Shown here one piece after another: positions 8,964 through 17,627 of a stretch of DNA of 64,000 nt. Both the position numbers and the translations under genes were made by a program. The stretch lies in NCBI RefSeq assembly GCF_000025985.1, contig NC_003228.3:4030001-4094000 (forward strand). Direction: 5' to 3'. This DNA comes from Bacteroides fragilis NCTC 9343. GTDB taxonomy: Bacteria; Bacteroidota; Bacteroidia; Bacteroidales; Bacteroidaceae. The number at the start of each line of letters is the position of its first letter. Positions within the stretch are counted from its first letter, which is position 1. The notes below the pieces were generated by a model. It saw only the letters and a list, made by a program, of their open reading frames with translations. It was not told the DNA's origin and ran no database searches.

Positions 8964-9320
8964 ATGAAAAAATTAAGAATTACGTGGTTGTGCCTGATAT
9001 TGGCTGGAATACTACTAGGTGTATCATCATGCTCTAACGATGCAGAGGAGTTACAAGGTAAGCTCGTTATAACATTCGCCAAACCGACAAAGGGACTCAA
9101 AGTTGCTATTTGTTCGATGGAGAATACTAAGTACCCCATTTTAGTAGAATCCCCGAATGTTAATGGAGTATTGAAAGTATCGTTGAATATAGGGAATTAT
9201 TATATAAAACCCTCTGATGATTCTTCTGATATGTATTCGGACATCGGAATACAGGTTAGACCGGATAAAACAACAACAGTGACATATGGCGAATCTCGTC
9301 AGGTCATTGGAAGAGAATGA
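8964..9320 (+). CDS. Small lipoprotein partner
   Basis: A 118-residue lipoprotein with a signal peptide ending in lipobox VSSC (Cys23), followed by one compact beta-rich domain. That domain has the LVITFAKPTKGLKVAI start and alternating strands to TTTVTYGESR of a small transthyretin-like or carboxypeptidase-regulatory-like fold. It is 30 bp after the 568-residue lipoprotein and directly before a terminator. The arrangement would fit an accessory, chaperone or immunity-like partner of the larger protein, which is inference only. Confidence 0.7.
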   Translation: MKKLRITWLCLILAGILLGVSSCSNDAEELQGKLVITFAKPTKGLKVAICSMENTKYPILVESPNVNGVLKVSLNIGNYYIKPSDDSSDMYSDIGIQVRPDKTTTVTYGESRQVIGRE

Positions 9321-9340
9321 TTATAATATTTAAACCCAGA

Positions 9341-9384
9341 ATGGTTTTGACAGATTCAGCTTGAACCTGTCAAAACCATCTTTT
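9341..9384 (+). terminator. Strong terminator of the lipoprotein cassette
   Basis: A perfect 13-bp stem (atggttttgacag at 9341-9353 and its complement at 9367-9379) with a 13-nt loop, followed by cttttaat. It ends the 6921-9320 transcript. Confidence 0.85.
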
Positions 9385-9710
9385 AATAAGGAAAGAAGAT
9401 ACCCCAGACCTTTAATATGAAGTGGTAATATGTTTCTGCGCTTTATTAAAAACATGAAATTTCTAACCAGCAATAAAAGTATAACTTCCTCTAATCTGCA
9501 AGGACGACTACAATACCGGAACATGGTTATCTGGATATATTAGACTTACTGACATAGGGTTGTCATAGAAAGTGTTTGAGAGCAAATGTCAAAGTGCCAA
9601 AATGTCAAAATGATAATCCAATGGCTCTATATCCCGTTCTTTCGGGCACGTCTCTGATGAAGTTCGGAAAAACGGCTCACAGACGATTCCCCGATTATCA
9701 TTTCAACAGG

Positions 9711-9851
9711 TCATTCAGCTGCTTCCTTATCAAATAGAAACAATAAAGGAGTATTATCCGCCGTAATCTCCTTGTTAGAGTAGAATACCATTCTTTTACA
9801 CACTTCGGACAGGATACTTTCCGGCAAGCAACGGGAAGAAAATCCGTGCTC
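9711..9851 (-). pseudogene. Possible C-terminal gene remnant
   Basis: A 46-codon minus-strand frame with no start codon ends in VFYSNKEITADNTPLL and DKEAAE, with a protein-like composition. The rest of 9385-10219 has no convincing gene. It may be a relic of a displaced accessory gene. The family is unknown and a chance frame is possible. Confidence 0.2.
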
Positions 9852-9954
9852 TTATCGCCCGATTTGCATAACAATATATGTAATCTGCCAAAACATTAGG
9901 AGATATTTAAAAAAGAAGTAAGCAAATTAGGAAAATGTAACCGTCTTTCAAGGC

Positions 9955-9993
9955 AAATGCTTACTTGTTTTGAGGTAAATGCTTACTTGTTTT
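9955..9993. repeat. 17-bp tandem direct repeat (22-bp period)
   Basis: aaatgcttacttgtttt occurs at 9955-9971 and 9977-9993. The reverse complement of its core (aagtaagca) lies just upstream at about 9915-9924. This local cluster could be a protein-binding site or a slipped duplication. Confidence 0.6.
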
Positions 9994-10219
9994 CCGGAAA
10001 AGCAAGGCTCTACCGACTCAAAAGAGCGGTTCTTCGCCAAAGAAACCAGCCATTTCTCACTTCTACCGTCCTAGTTGATCCGGAGAAAGAAAAGTACGAG
10101 TCTGTAAAAAGAAGAATTTTATTGCTTTTTATCTGTATTACAGCAGAAACGATATAATTTTGATATTCCCCTTCTACATCATCAGATTTATATCTTTTCA
10201 GTAATAGTGTATACGTCTC

Positions 10220-10726
10220 TTACTTAAAAATAATTTCTCTAACCAGATTCAAACGAATACCGTTTTTCTGATAAAATGATGTCATTTTGTCCTTATAGTT
10301 GACCCTAAAGTTAGGATGCCTTTTATTACATACAAATGCACGCTTATATTTATATCTCGATAAATCGTGGTTAGCCTTGAAATGATCAATGGTAGTTTGT
10401 AATTGTTCGTCCACCGCATGAAAGATCCAATCGGCTGCTTGTACTTTCAGTTCAACGAAAACAATATTGTCATCATTGGTTAACATGGCATCACAACGAA
10501 AGTCCATTGTTCCGTCACTTCGATTCATCTCTACGCAATTATCGACTGCTGTAAAGTTGATAGATTGATTCGTTTGGTTCTTTACCACAGCAACCCATTT
10601 ATCCGGTTGATTCCTATCTACATAAGCAGGGGTCTTTTTTTCTTCGTCTTCATCATCGCAAATGCCAGATTCCTTATCAACGATGTTCTCTGTCTGACAC
10701 TTTGCTATAAAAAAATCAATGGACAT
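10220..10726 (-). CDS. PD-(D/E)XK nuclease-like small protein
   Basis: A 168-residue protein; I prefer the ATG at 10726 (MSIDFFIAKC) over a GTG 6 bp earlier. An acidic N-terminal segment (about 20-32) is followed by an alpha/beta core with a PD-(D/E)XK signature: Asp79 in MDFRCDAML, then Glu92-Leu-Lys94 in IVFVELKVQ, then a helix HAVDEQLQTTIDHF with the conserved-type Gln. It starts immediately after the stop of an AAA ATPase gene, so the products are probably made together and may form a complex. The likely role is nucleic-acid cleavage controlled by the ATPase, as in several anti-phage pairs. The exact system is not recognised. Confidence 0.65.
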   Translation of the reverse strand: MSIDFFIAKCQTENIVDKESGICDDEDEEKKTPAYVDRNQPDKWVAVVKNQTNQSINFTAVDNCVEMNRSDGTMDFRCDAMLTNDDNIVFVELKVQAADWIFHAVDEQLQTTIDHFKANHDLSRYKYKRAFVCNKRHPNFRVNYKDKMTSFYQKNGIRLNLVREIIFK

Positions 10727-10732
10727 AGTCAC

Positions 10733-11953
10733 TTAGTTTTTATAATCAAACTCTTGTTCTATTTCAAGTAACTGATCGAACAATTCATTAGTCACTCCCA
10801 ATTGGATATTCAAAAAGTTCTCGTCAGAAGGCAAGCCCTCGTAAGTACTTAACCTAAATACTCCTCCGTCTTTCAGTTCGTAAATCCGGAGTCGCGCCGG
10901 ATCTATCGCACTGTCCGCAGGAACTACCTCTTTTATTCTCTCTTGCAAAGTTTCATTTGCAGATACTTTTTGAGTCAGCAAAAAAGCTTTTGCGGCTAAA
11001 GTGAGATAATTGATGACATAAGGACTATGCGTAGTAAGCACAAGGCGGTTCAACTCTATCTTATTGGCATAACTTAATAAATCGAAAAGTACACTTCGCT
11101 GTGACTCCGGATAGAGATTCAGTTCCATCTCTTCAACAATGTTCACAAAGCAGGAATATTTGAACCGGGATGAGATATTGCGCAACATAGCGAACTTTAC
11201 CCCATCCGTAAGTGATTTATCATTCATAACTTTATTCACTTCCTTTTCAATCTGCTTCTTCTCTTTAATGCTCAAGTCCTCTTTATTGGCATTGTCCAGC
11301 ACTAGGTCGGATAAGAATCTGGTAATTAAAGAAAGAGGTAAAACAGACTGATAACCACTGGAAGCTGCCGACAAACGAATCTTGTAATCGCTGCCTTTAA
11401 TCCACGATATCTTATTGAGTGCGTCATATTCAAAATCAGTGTCATTGAATGGAAGCCGATATCCGGTTTTGAATGCCTCCTTAGCCTTATCAAACTCTTC
11501 AAGCAGGGTTTCTAAAGATTCCGGCAGACTTTTCAATCCATCCGTATCATCGGCTGTACTCAAAAAATTTCGTTCAGCTGGAACATACATTACCTTCGCT
11601 ACCTTATAAGACTCCGGAAGTCCTTTGGCTTCGACATGAAATTTTTCATTTTCATAGAAGAAGTTATAATGTAATCCATAAAAACGGATAACCGTTTCTC
11701 TCTTAAAGTATGATTCCAAACGGTGATAGGCACAATATATTTTCTGGAATCGTGAATATTGGGTAATGTATTTTTCACTGGTGATACGGCGTGCCAGCCC
11801 CTTCTCCAACCACGTAAACATGGAGTATAATTTGGCAATGGTACTTTTTCCCGATCCCTGTTTTCCTATCAAAACCGTATATTTGTCGAACACGACATCC
11901 GCCTCGGATATAGGTCCAAACTGATATACAGTAAGATTAACTGTTTCATTCAT
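10733..11953 (-). CDS. AAA (AAA_15/AAA_21-type) ATPase
   Basis: A 406-residue ABC/SMC-like ATPase. I chose the ATG at 11953 (MNETVNLTVYQFGPI) because the longer start at 11983 overlaps the promoter box. Walker A GKQGSGKS is at 30-37; a Walker B-like VEEMELNLYP lies at about 273-282, with Met where the consensus EEPE has Pro; the H-loop TTHSP is at 307-311. The 240 residues between Walker A and Walker B form the helical insertion typical of OLD/AAA_15 proteins. There is no TOPRIM domain; instead a PD-(D/E)XK-like protein follows directly. ATPases of this class pair with nucleases in anti-phage modules such as PARIS, Gabija and OLD systems, so a defence role is plausible but inferred. Confidence 0.85.
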   Translation of the reverse strand: MNETVNLTVYQFGPISEADVVFDKYTVLIGKQGSGKSTIAKLYSMFTWLEKGLARRITSEKYITQYSRFQKIYCAYHRLESYFKRETVIRFYGLHYNFFYENEKFHVEAKGLPESYKVAKVMYVPAERNFLSTADDTDGLKSLPESLETLLEEFDKAKEAFKTGYRLPFNDTDFEYDALNKISWIKGSDYKIRLSAASSGYQSVLPLSLITRFLSDLVLDNANKEDLSIKEKKQIEKEVNKVMNDKSLTDGVKFAMLRNISSRFKYSCFVNIVEEMELNLYPESQRSVLFDLLSYANKIELNRLVLTTHSPYVINYLTLAAKAFLLTQKVSANETLQERIKEVVPADSAIDPARLRIYELKDGGVFRLSTYEGLPSDENFLNIQLGVTNELFDQLLEIEQEFDYKN

Positions 11954-11980
11954 AAATAAACCCCTATTGATATTTACATT

Positions 11981-11988
11981 CAAATATA
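11981..11988 (-). promoter_or_regulatory. -7 box for the ATPase-nuclease operon
   Basis: CAAATATA on the plus strand reads TATATTTG on the minus strand, a perfect TAnnTTTG. It lies 27 bp before the ATG at 11953. No -33 TTTG is visible at the normal spacing. Confidence 0.5.
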
Positions 11989-12146
11989 CTACAAAAATAC
12001 ATTATTAACCCGTTTTCTCACAAAAGTTAATAAAATAAGATCGGGCAGCCGCACAATCGTCGTTTGATCGAAGACCGGCAACGAAGGTAAATATGAATCA
12101 ATCGCAGATATAACATACTCCAGAAAGCTCCTACCCTATAATAAAA

Positions 12147-12204
12147 CTTTGCGTGCAAACTATTAACTGTTTATCGCTAAACCATTAACCGTTTGCACGC
12201 AAAG
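12147..12204. repeat. 14-bp perfect inverted repeat with internal direct repeats
   Basis: ctttgcgtgcaaac (12147-12160) and its exact complement (12191-12204) flank a 30-nt loop. The loop holds two related copies of the motif (ctattaactgttt and ccattaaccgttt). Further out, ctaccc (12132-12137) and gggtag (12215-12220) are also complementary. On the minus strand it directly follows the small frame at 12207-12359 and is followed by ttttatta, so it may be a terminator. Confidence 0.65.
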
Positions 12205-12206
12205 AG

Positions 12207-12359
12207 TCATTTTTGGGTAGTGGTCTTAATGCCCCTATTCTTTTTTTGATATTCCTTTACTTTGTCCTCAGACATCAGATGCCTGTTCTTTTCATATTCT
12301 TCATGGATCTGCACTTCCCGGCTCTCCATGTCCTTCTTCAATTGCCTGTCTCTATTCAT
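12207..12359 (-). CDS. Small highly charged protein (50 aa)
   Basis: Encodes 50 residues starting MNRDRQLKKDMESREVQ, almost entirely helical and charged, ending KNRGIKTTTQK. Composition and good helix periodicity make it more protein-like than the opposite-strand frame. It stops 2 bp before a strong inverted repeat that could terminate it. No function is recognised. Confidence 0.4.
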   Translation of the reverse strand: MNRDRQLKKDMESREVQIHEEYEKNRHLMSEDKVKEYQKKNRGIKTTTQK

Positions 12360-12463
12360 ACTTTCTACGTTTTAAAGATTGGCAATATGACAAATCCGGA
12401 AGAAGAAAGTTTGGAGGTTTAAGGAAGTTTAGGAGTAGCCGGACTGCTTTTCATCGACCTTCC

Positions 12464-13141
12464 TTACTGAACCAGGCCGATCCGGACTTTATAATTTCCG
12501 GAAGTAAGTTCCGCTCCCGATTCCTGAAGGATGGAACGCGCTTCGGAAGTCATTGTTTCTCCATCGGCATTGGTGGCGGTAAGCGTATAACTTAAATGGG
12601 TTCCACCGGTCGGGACATTAAAATATAAAAGGTCTGTCACATTACCTGCCAGGCTTGCCTGACGTCCTGTAGGACTACTTACGGTAACGGAGAAGTCTGT
12701 AAAGTTTGCCATAAATTCATCCGAATACTCAACGCCAACCCCGATATTAACTTGCGGTGCTTTCACCGAAATCAGAGTAACATCCTCCGATACAATAGCG
12801 AAAGGATAGTCGACGCTGTAGATGGGTGTACCCGATTCATTGTCCGGCGCCTCGGTCTGATCGGGAGTAAAGGCCTTCAGGGTATATTCACCAACCGGAA
12901 GAACGATCCTTTTGGAAAGCTCCGCTGCTCCAGGATCATAACTACGTACACACTCAGAACCTTGCCAGATCTCAAGCTTAAGTCCGGCATCGACGGCACG
13001 AGTAATGGGCAGCGTTTCGGTATCACAACTGAGGATGATATTTTCTACACGGAGATAACCGACGGAATGATCGGGAGCAGTTTGCTCGCTACAGGAAGCC
13101 GTAGCAAGCAAGAGGAGAAAGAGGTATATATAGGTTTTCAT
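12464..13141 (-). CDS. DUF4493-type lipoprotein (last gene of operon)
   Basis: A 225-residue lipoprotein with lipobox ATASC (Cys17). The mature part is one DUF4493-like module: GYLRVENIILSCD, a KLEIWQGSECVRSYDP strand pair, VLPVGEYTLKAFTP, PIYSVDYPFAIVSEDVT, then a second beta domain. This pattern of a leading residue group, an argument to a turn motif and an envelope strand recurs in the paralogues upstream. It starts 2 bp after the preceding gene. It is exported and probably surface or periplasmic; the biochemical role is unknown. Confidence 0.8.
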   Translation of the reverse strand: MKTYIYLFLLLLATASCSEQTAPDHSVGYLRVENIILSCDTETLPITRAVDAGLKLEIWQGSECVRSYDPGAAELSKRIVLPVGEYTLKAFTPDQTEAPDNESGTPIYSVDYPFAIVSEDVTLISVKAPQVNIGVGVEYSDEFMANFTDFSVTVSSPTGRQASLAGNVTDLLYFNVPTGGTHLSYTLTATNADGETMTSEARSILQESGAELTSGNYKVRIGLVQ

Positions 13142-13143
13142 AT

Positions 13144-15249
13144 TTATTTGTCATAAATTAGTTCTACATCGTCAATGAATAGTTCACTACCACGAAACAT
13201 AGGGTTAGCCATATTAGAATTTGTTAATTCCGGTTGCCACCAAGATCCACTAAAAGATTCCCGCTTCTCAACCTCTGTGTTAAAACCTGATTTAAAAAGC
13301 AGAACTAATTTATCTGGCTTTAAATCAATATATTCATTCAAATAATTTATATTAAGTAAATATGGTTGATATGAGCTGATTACTTCGTCCGTTTGCAACT
13401 GACCATCACCGATAAGAGTTTCTCCATTATATATTTCCACCTTTATGTCAGTTTTATCTCCTTTATAAGGAGCATATTTGTACCAAAAACGGACACCTGT
13501 AGGATGTGAACTATACGAAATATCTTTCTTTAATTCGCTTTGAGTGATATTCTTAGGTTTATTATTAGTACCACCATATCCATAACCAATTGTCATAATC
13601 CAGACAGCCGATTTATCTCCTGTCTCTGCACCCTCAGGTACATCCTCAGTTGGTCGCGTTCCAGAACGAGAATTATACGCATACGCCGTTATAGCACATT
13701 CACCTGCTGTCATTACATTCAATGTAGTCCAACCACTCCATTCATATTGGGCGCCATAACTACCTGAAGCCTTGCCATCCTCACCTCTCACAATTGAATA
13801 TACAGCCAAGTTACCATTCTCCAACGGTGTCTGAGGATACGTTTTCACCTCCACTTTCTCTCCCGGTACTTCTCCCCTATATTTCGCTCTCACATAATAA
13901 GAGGTTCCCGGACTCAGCCCTGCCTTTCGCAAATCTCCGGGCATCGCCTCCCAACTATTACCATCGGCACTAAATTCGTAAGCAATATCGGTAAACTTAT
14001 CTAAATTGCCGGTTTTCACGCTATCGGCAGTGAGTGTGTTCAAAGTAAACTCTTTCGTCCAAACATTGCCCGGATAATAACCCACTTTAAAGACAGGTTT
14101 CACAGTCCGGATGGTATACATACCGGCATCACTCCAACGGTCATTTGCTTTTACCCGAACGGCTATTATATTATCCGTATCCTGTCCTCCATCGTGAGTC
14201 AGCATGCCGGAAGTTACTCCGGCAAAGTCGATAACTCCCTCAGTACTTCCTGCAGTCAGATCGGGCAAGACAATATTCACAGCAGCCAAAGCCCGCCGAT
14301 CTTCTTCGGAAAGTTCCGACAGCAGATACGTCTTATTCAGATGTTCCAAATGCTTATCCGCAAAGTTAAAGGCAAACTCCACATCCTGAACCGGACGCAA
14401 AGCTGTATACGCAATGCCGGCTCTCGACAAAGCATCTGCCGTCTCGGTATAAGTCAACACATGATTTTCATCGAAATCCTCACTAAATACCTTAGCCTTC
14501 GGCAACCAGCTGTCGGGTACGGTTTCGTTGATAGTAATAGGTTCCTGTTGAGTTTCCGTAGTGACCTCTAGACTTACATTGGAAGCCTTCATGGAGAGCT
14601 TATAATTATACTTAACACCCGCTTTCACTGTCTCGATCGGATTCAAAGCATAACTTCCCTCCTGCCCTGTCTCTACAGAAGTACCAATCAATGCCATTGT
14701 CACCCGGCCTCCGGCTTTAAAGTAGGGATGTGTGGCGTCTCCCGGTTTCCAAGTAACCGACTCCCCCCCTGCGCTGACTTCCACATAATAATCTTTCAGA
14801 CGTTTATCAAAGACCTCTTGATTCACAATCTCAAAAGTAGCCAGCGCATTGGCTACCTTACAGCCGACAGTAACCGTCGTTGCTTTACCCTTCTCGATGG
14901 CAATGTCTTGAACTTCTCCATAATAATAGGGTGCATCCAATGCCAGTGACGGATTCTCTCCAAGATAAGCCTTCAGTTGATAACTGCCTACCTTGAATAC
15001 CCTTTGATCTCCGAAATCTCTCAATGCACCTTTGTATTCGGGCACGATTGTCCCTTCTCTGTCACGCAGCAACTCAATCGTGAACTGTTGCCGCAATTCA
15101 TCTGACAAAGCCTCCGGCAAAGTCCGGGTAACCGCCGCTTCATCCGTCAATACGATATTCAAACTGCCGTTAGGCATCGTTTCTATTTCTTCCTGACACG
15201 ACAGGAAAAAGAACAAACAACACACTAAAGATAAAACAGATTTATGCAT
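13144..15249 (-). CDS. DUF4493 lipoprotein with C-terminal PCMD-like domain
   Basis: A 701-residue lipoprotein (lipobox FLSC, Cys18). The N-terminal DUF4493 region (about 25-245) has GSLNIVLTDE, VGSYQLKAYLG and PYYYGEVQDIAI. A middle fibronectin-like region includes AKVFSEDFDENHVLTYTE and a PGTSYYVRAKYRGE strand pair. The C-terminus (about 490-701) resembles the putative carbohydrate-metabolism/carbohydrate-binding (PCMD) jelly roll, with HPTGVRFWYKYAPYKGDKT and the closing GSELFIDDVELIYD. Two other operon members share this C-terminal signature, so they probably bind related ligands. Confidence 0.8.
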   Translation of the reverse strand: MHKSVLSLVCCLFFFLSCQEEIETMPNGSLNIVLTDEAAVTRTLPEALSDELRQQFTIELLRDREGTIVPEYKGALRDFGDQRVFKVGSYQLKAYLGENPSLALDAPYYYGEVQDIAIEKGKATTVTVGCKVANALATFEIVNQEVFDKRLKDYYVEVSAGGESVTWKPGDATHPYFKAGGRVTMALIGTSVETGQEGSYALNPIETVKAGVKYNYKLSMKASNVSLEVTTETQQEPITINETVPDSWLPKAKVFSEDFDENHVLTYTETADALSRAGIAYTALRPVQDVEFAFNFADKHLEHLNKTYLLSELSEEDRRALAAVNIVLPDLTAGSTEGVIDFAGVTSGMLTHDGGQDTDNIIAVRVKANDRWSDAGMYTIRTVKPVFKVGYYPGNVWTKEFTLNTLTADSVKTGNLDKFTDIAYEFSADGNSWEAMPGDLRKAGLSPGTSYYVRAKYRGEVPGEKVEVKTYPQTPLENGNLAVYSIVRGEDGKASGSYGAQYEWSGWTTLNVMTAGECAITAYAYNSRSGTRPTEDVPEGAETGDKSAVWIMTIGYGYGGTNNKPKNITQSELKKDISYSSHPTGVRFWYKYAPYKGDKTDIKVEIYNGETLIGDGQLQTDEVISSYQPYLLNINYLNEYIDLKPDKLVLLFKSGFNTEVEKRESFSGSWWQPELTNSNMANPMFRGSELFIDDVELIYDK

Positions 15250-15260
15250 AGCTCTCTTTC

Positions 15261-16871
15261 TTATTCATACAATAATTCAAATTCATCGACCCACAGTTCA
15301 CTGCCTACACCTACCGAACCGGTCACCTTCATCCCGGTAAAGTCACCGCCATAATGGCTCGAAGTGGCAACAATCGTTATCTTGGCAGGCTTCGCCGTTT
15401 TATTGGTATAAGTCACATCGAACCGGAACTGAGTATATTGGGTCACCGTCTCTTTTCCGATGAACTCTCCGTAACCGATCTCGTTATCTTTATCGTCCCA
15501 CAGACGGAGATAGATATGGCATTCATCATTTTTCAGATTATCCGGATTACCGACATAATCCACCGGTTTAGAAGTATATTTATACCACCCCTTCAATCCG
15601 GTGGGACGTGCCCCCGTAAACGAACGTCCAAACTTGGGGCTATCCTTGGGACTTTGGGCATTCGTTTTATAATCACCGATAAACAGATTGCCGGCAGCCA
15701 CCCCTACCAGCGGCACACTACCTAAAGTGACCATATAAGCCGCCTTTCCGTTCACAACGCTCTTTTCTTCCGGGCGGGTACTCGAATCACGGCTGCCCGC
15801 CAGTGAAGAGGTCACTCCATCATTTCCGGTTGCCCAGAAAGAATTTGAGCCATCGGCATTAGGATACCAACTCTTCTTAAAGGTTCCTGTGGGATTCTGC
15901 GACCAGGTATCGAAGTTTAAGTTAGGTATTTCCTGTATCTTTTCGGTAGTAAATCCGGATTCCGTACTAGGAACTTCCTCGACCACTACCCGCCAAACGT
16001 AATCGGTACCATCTTGCAATCCGGTCAGCGTCGTACTGAAAGTTGTACCACTTTCCAGTTTCACATCTGTTTCGGGTACAACGGTCCAGGTATCTTCCGA
16101 CTTCTTCCTGTATTCCACACGGGGAGTGGTTCCTTGCTTCATACCCCCGTTCAATGTGGCTCTTGTAGCCCACACATCGGCACTTCCCGTGGTACCTGTC
16201 GATGTGGTACGTACCACATCGACCGTCCATAGCTCTTCTTTATCGAAACGGTTGACAACAAACTCCTGCGGTCTCCTGAAATTGGTTACAGTGGATGGAT
16301 CGGGAGTGATGGTAGCCTTACTGCCTCCCAGAATCATCTTTGTTATCTTGACAGCAGACAAATCCTGTTTCTGCGAGACATACACCAATACCGTGTGATT
16401 CTTATCATCGATGATGGCAGGTAAGGCCTGGTTCTCGACTTCGACTACTCTCTCGATTGTCTGCTTAACGGTTATCATCCACTGATAATCCTGATAAGTA
16501 CGCAACAGAACAGGAACGGTCTTACTGAAATCGACCCGTGTATCTGCTCCTGCCGGCAAGTCGGCTAAAGCAGAAAAGCCGGCCGAAGGAAATTTATTGG
16601 GGCTGACGCAGTATTGTTCGTCTATGCTGTAAGTGGCCTCTTCGTTCACAACGAACCTGGTAATACGTAATTCTTCTATATCGACTTCATCACCCACTTC
16701 CACTACGATGGTGCGGCTGTTCTTGTTTATCTCGGCATCACCGGTCTGCCCTTCTACTTCGAAAGCTGTAATTTCGCCTTTGATGTAAGGGTAAGGAATG
16801 TCATTCTGTATGCAAGCACCCAGAGCAAAGACCGACAGAAACAGGAATAGATAAATTTGTAAACTCTTCAT
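15261..16871 (-). CDS. PCMD-domain lipoprotein
   Basis: A 536-residue lipoprotein with lipobox LGAC (Cys20). The first 220 residues hold two beta domains of the DUF5018-like/Ig kind (PYPYIKGEITAFEVEG, then QALPAIIDDKNHTVLVYVSQ). Residues about 225-315 look like fibronectin type III (ATRATLNGGMKQG, YVWRVVVEE). The C-terminus (about 325-536) is PCMD-like, ending VGSELWVDEFELLYE. It shares the GWYKY and ELWVDEFEL motifs with two operon neighbours. The likely role is a surface or periplasmic binding protein; the ligand is unknown. Confidence 0.8.
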   Translation of the reverse strand: MKSLQIYLFLFLSVFALGACIQNDIPYPYIKGEITAFEVEGQTGDAEINKNSRTIVVEVGDEVDIEELRITRFVVNEEATYSIDEQYCVSPNKFPSAGFSALADLPAGADTRVDFSKTVPVLLRTYQDYQWMITVKQTIERVVEVENQALPAIIDDKNHTVLVYVSQKQDLSAVKITKMILGGSKATITPDPSTVTNFRRPQEFVVNRFDKEELWTVDVVRTTSTGTTGSADVWATRATLNGGMKQGTTPRVEYRKKSEDTWTVVPETDVKLESGTTFSTTLTGLQDGTDYVWRVVVEEVPSTESGFTTEKIQEIPNLNFDTWSQNPTGTFKKSWYPNADGSNSFWATGNDGVTSSLAGSRDSSTRPEEKSVVNGKAAYMVTLGSVPLVGVAAGNLFIGDYKTNAQSPKDSPKFGRSFTGARPTGLKGWYKYTSKPVDYVGNPDNLKNDECHIYLRLWDDKDNEIGYGEFIGKETVTQYTQFRFDVTYTNKTAKPAKITIVATSSHYGGDFTGMKVTGSVGVGSELWVDEFELLYE

Positions 16872-16891
16872 TTCTCAAAACACTGCTTAAG

Positions 16892-17617
16892 TTAGAAATA
16901 CATCGTCATTCCGAGATTAATCGAGAATAAGTCTATCTTAAAATTACCACTTGCACTATGACGGGACGCCTTGTTTACCTGATTGTGTATCTGATCGACC
17001 CATTTATAACTGAATCCCATCACTCCTACCGAAACTTCTACCGAAGCAAAATCGGATACGAATGCCGCCAATCCGGGAGCCGCACCGATCTCAAACGTGT
17101 GAGAACGCTGATAGTATCCCGTCAAGTCGTTACCCGTACCATTGGAATGTTTCCCCTGCCCGTAAGCATAAGTCAGACGTACTTCATTGAAGAAGCCGAA
17201 CACTTTACTGCTGCCCAGCCCCATATAGGTACGCAGAAATCCGGATGCGGAGTAGTTATGCTCCAGATACATATCGTCTTTGATGTGGAACGAAAGATCA
17301 TCGCCCAGATTAATGTCTACGTTTCCTATATTGAAGTAGGTACGGGAGTAGGTGAACCTGCCTCCCGCTGCCATATTATCAGCAAAAAAGTATCCTCCGA
17401 AAGGACTCAAACGGAATGTATAACCTTTGGCATCGATGTTTGCCAATACCAAAAACTGATATTGATCAGCACTCTGCTCCGAATACGAAACTGTAGAACC
17501 CATAAACCATTGCCCTTTCGGGACAAACACACTCTTCACGATTCCACGGTCAAACTTCTTCTTTGCCTGGACCAGTACCGGACAAAGAAGAAGTAGAAAT
17601 ATGATTATTTTTTTCAT
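16892..17617 (-). CDS. Outer-membrane beta-barrel protein
   Basis: A 241-residue protein with a cleavable signal peptide (after about LVQA, residue 18) and no lipobox. It is followed by alternating aromatic-rich amphipathic strands and a C-terminal DLFSINLGMTMYF ending in Phe, the classical outer-membrane barrel signature. About eight to ten strands would fit its length. It is the only non-lipoprotein in the operon and may anchor or export the DUF4493 lipoproteins, which is inference from context. Confidence 0.8.
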   Translation of the reverse strand: MKKIIIFLLLLCPVLVQAKKKFDRGIVKSVFVPKGQWFMGSTVSYSEQSADQYQFLVLANIDAKGYTFRLSPFGGYFFADNMAAGGRFTYSRTYFNIGNVDINLGDDLSFHIKDDMYLEHNYSASGFLRTYMGLGSSKVFGFFNEVRLTYAYGQGKHSNGTGNDLTGYYQRSHTFEIGAAPGLAAFVSDFASVEVSVGVMGFSYKWVDQIHNQVNKASRHSASGNFKIDLFSINLGMTMYF

Positions 17618-17627
17618 TCGCTATGGA

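Noticed and set aside
9957..10157. 66-codon frame in the 9385-10219 gap
   Set aside because: It begins inside the tandem repeat and has no domain or promoter.
10220..11988. Identification of the ATPase pair as PARIS (AriA/AriB)
   Set aside because: The partner shows a PD-(D/E)XK pattern, not TOPRIM, so the name would be unsupported.
12213..12422. 69-codon plus-strand frame
   Set aside because: The opposite strand encodes a better charged helical peptide and this frame looks like its shadow.
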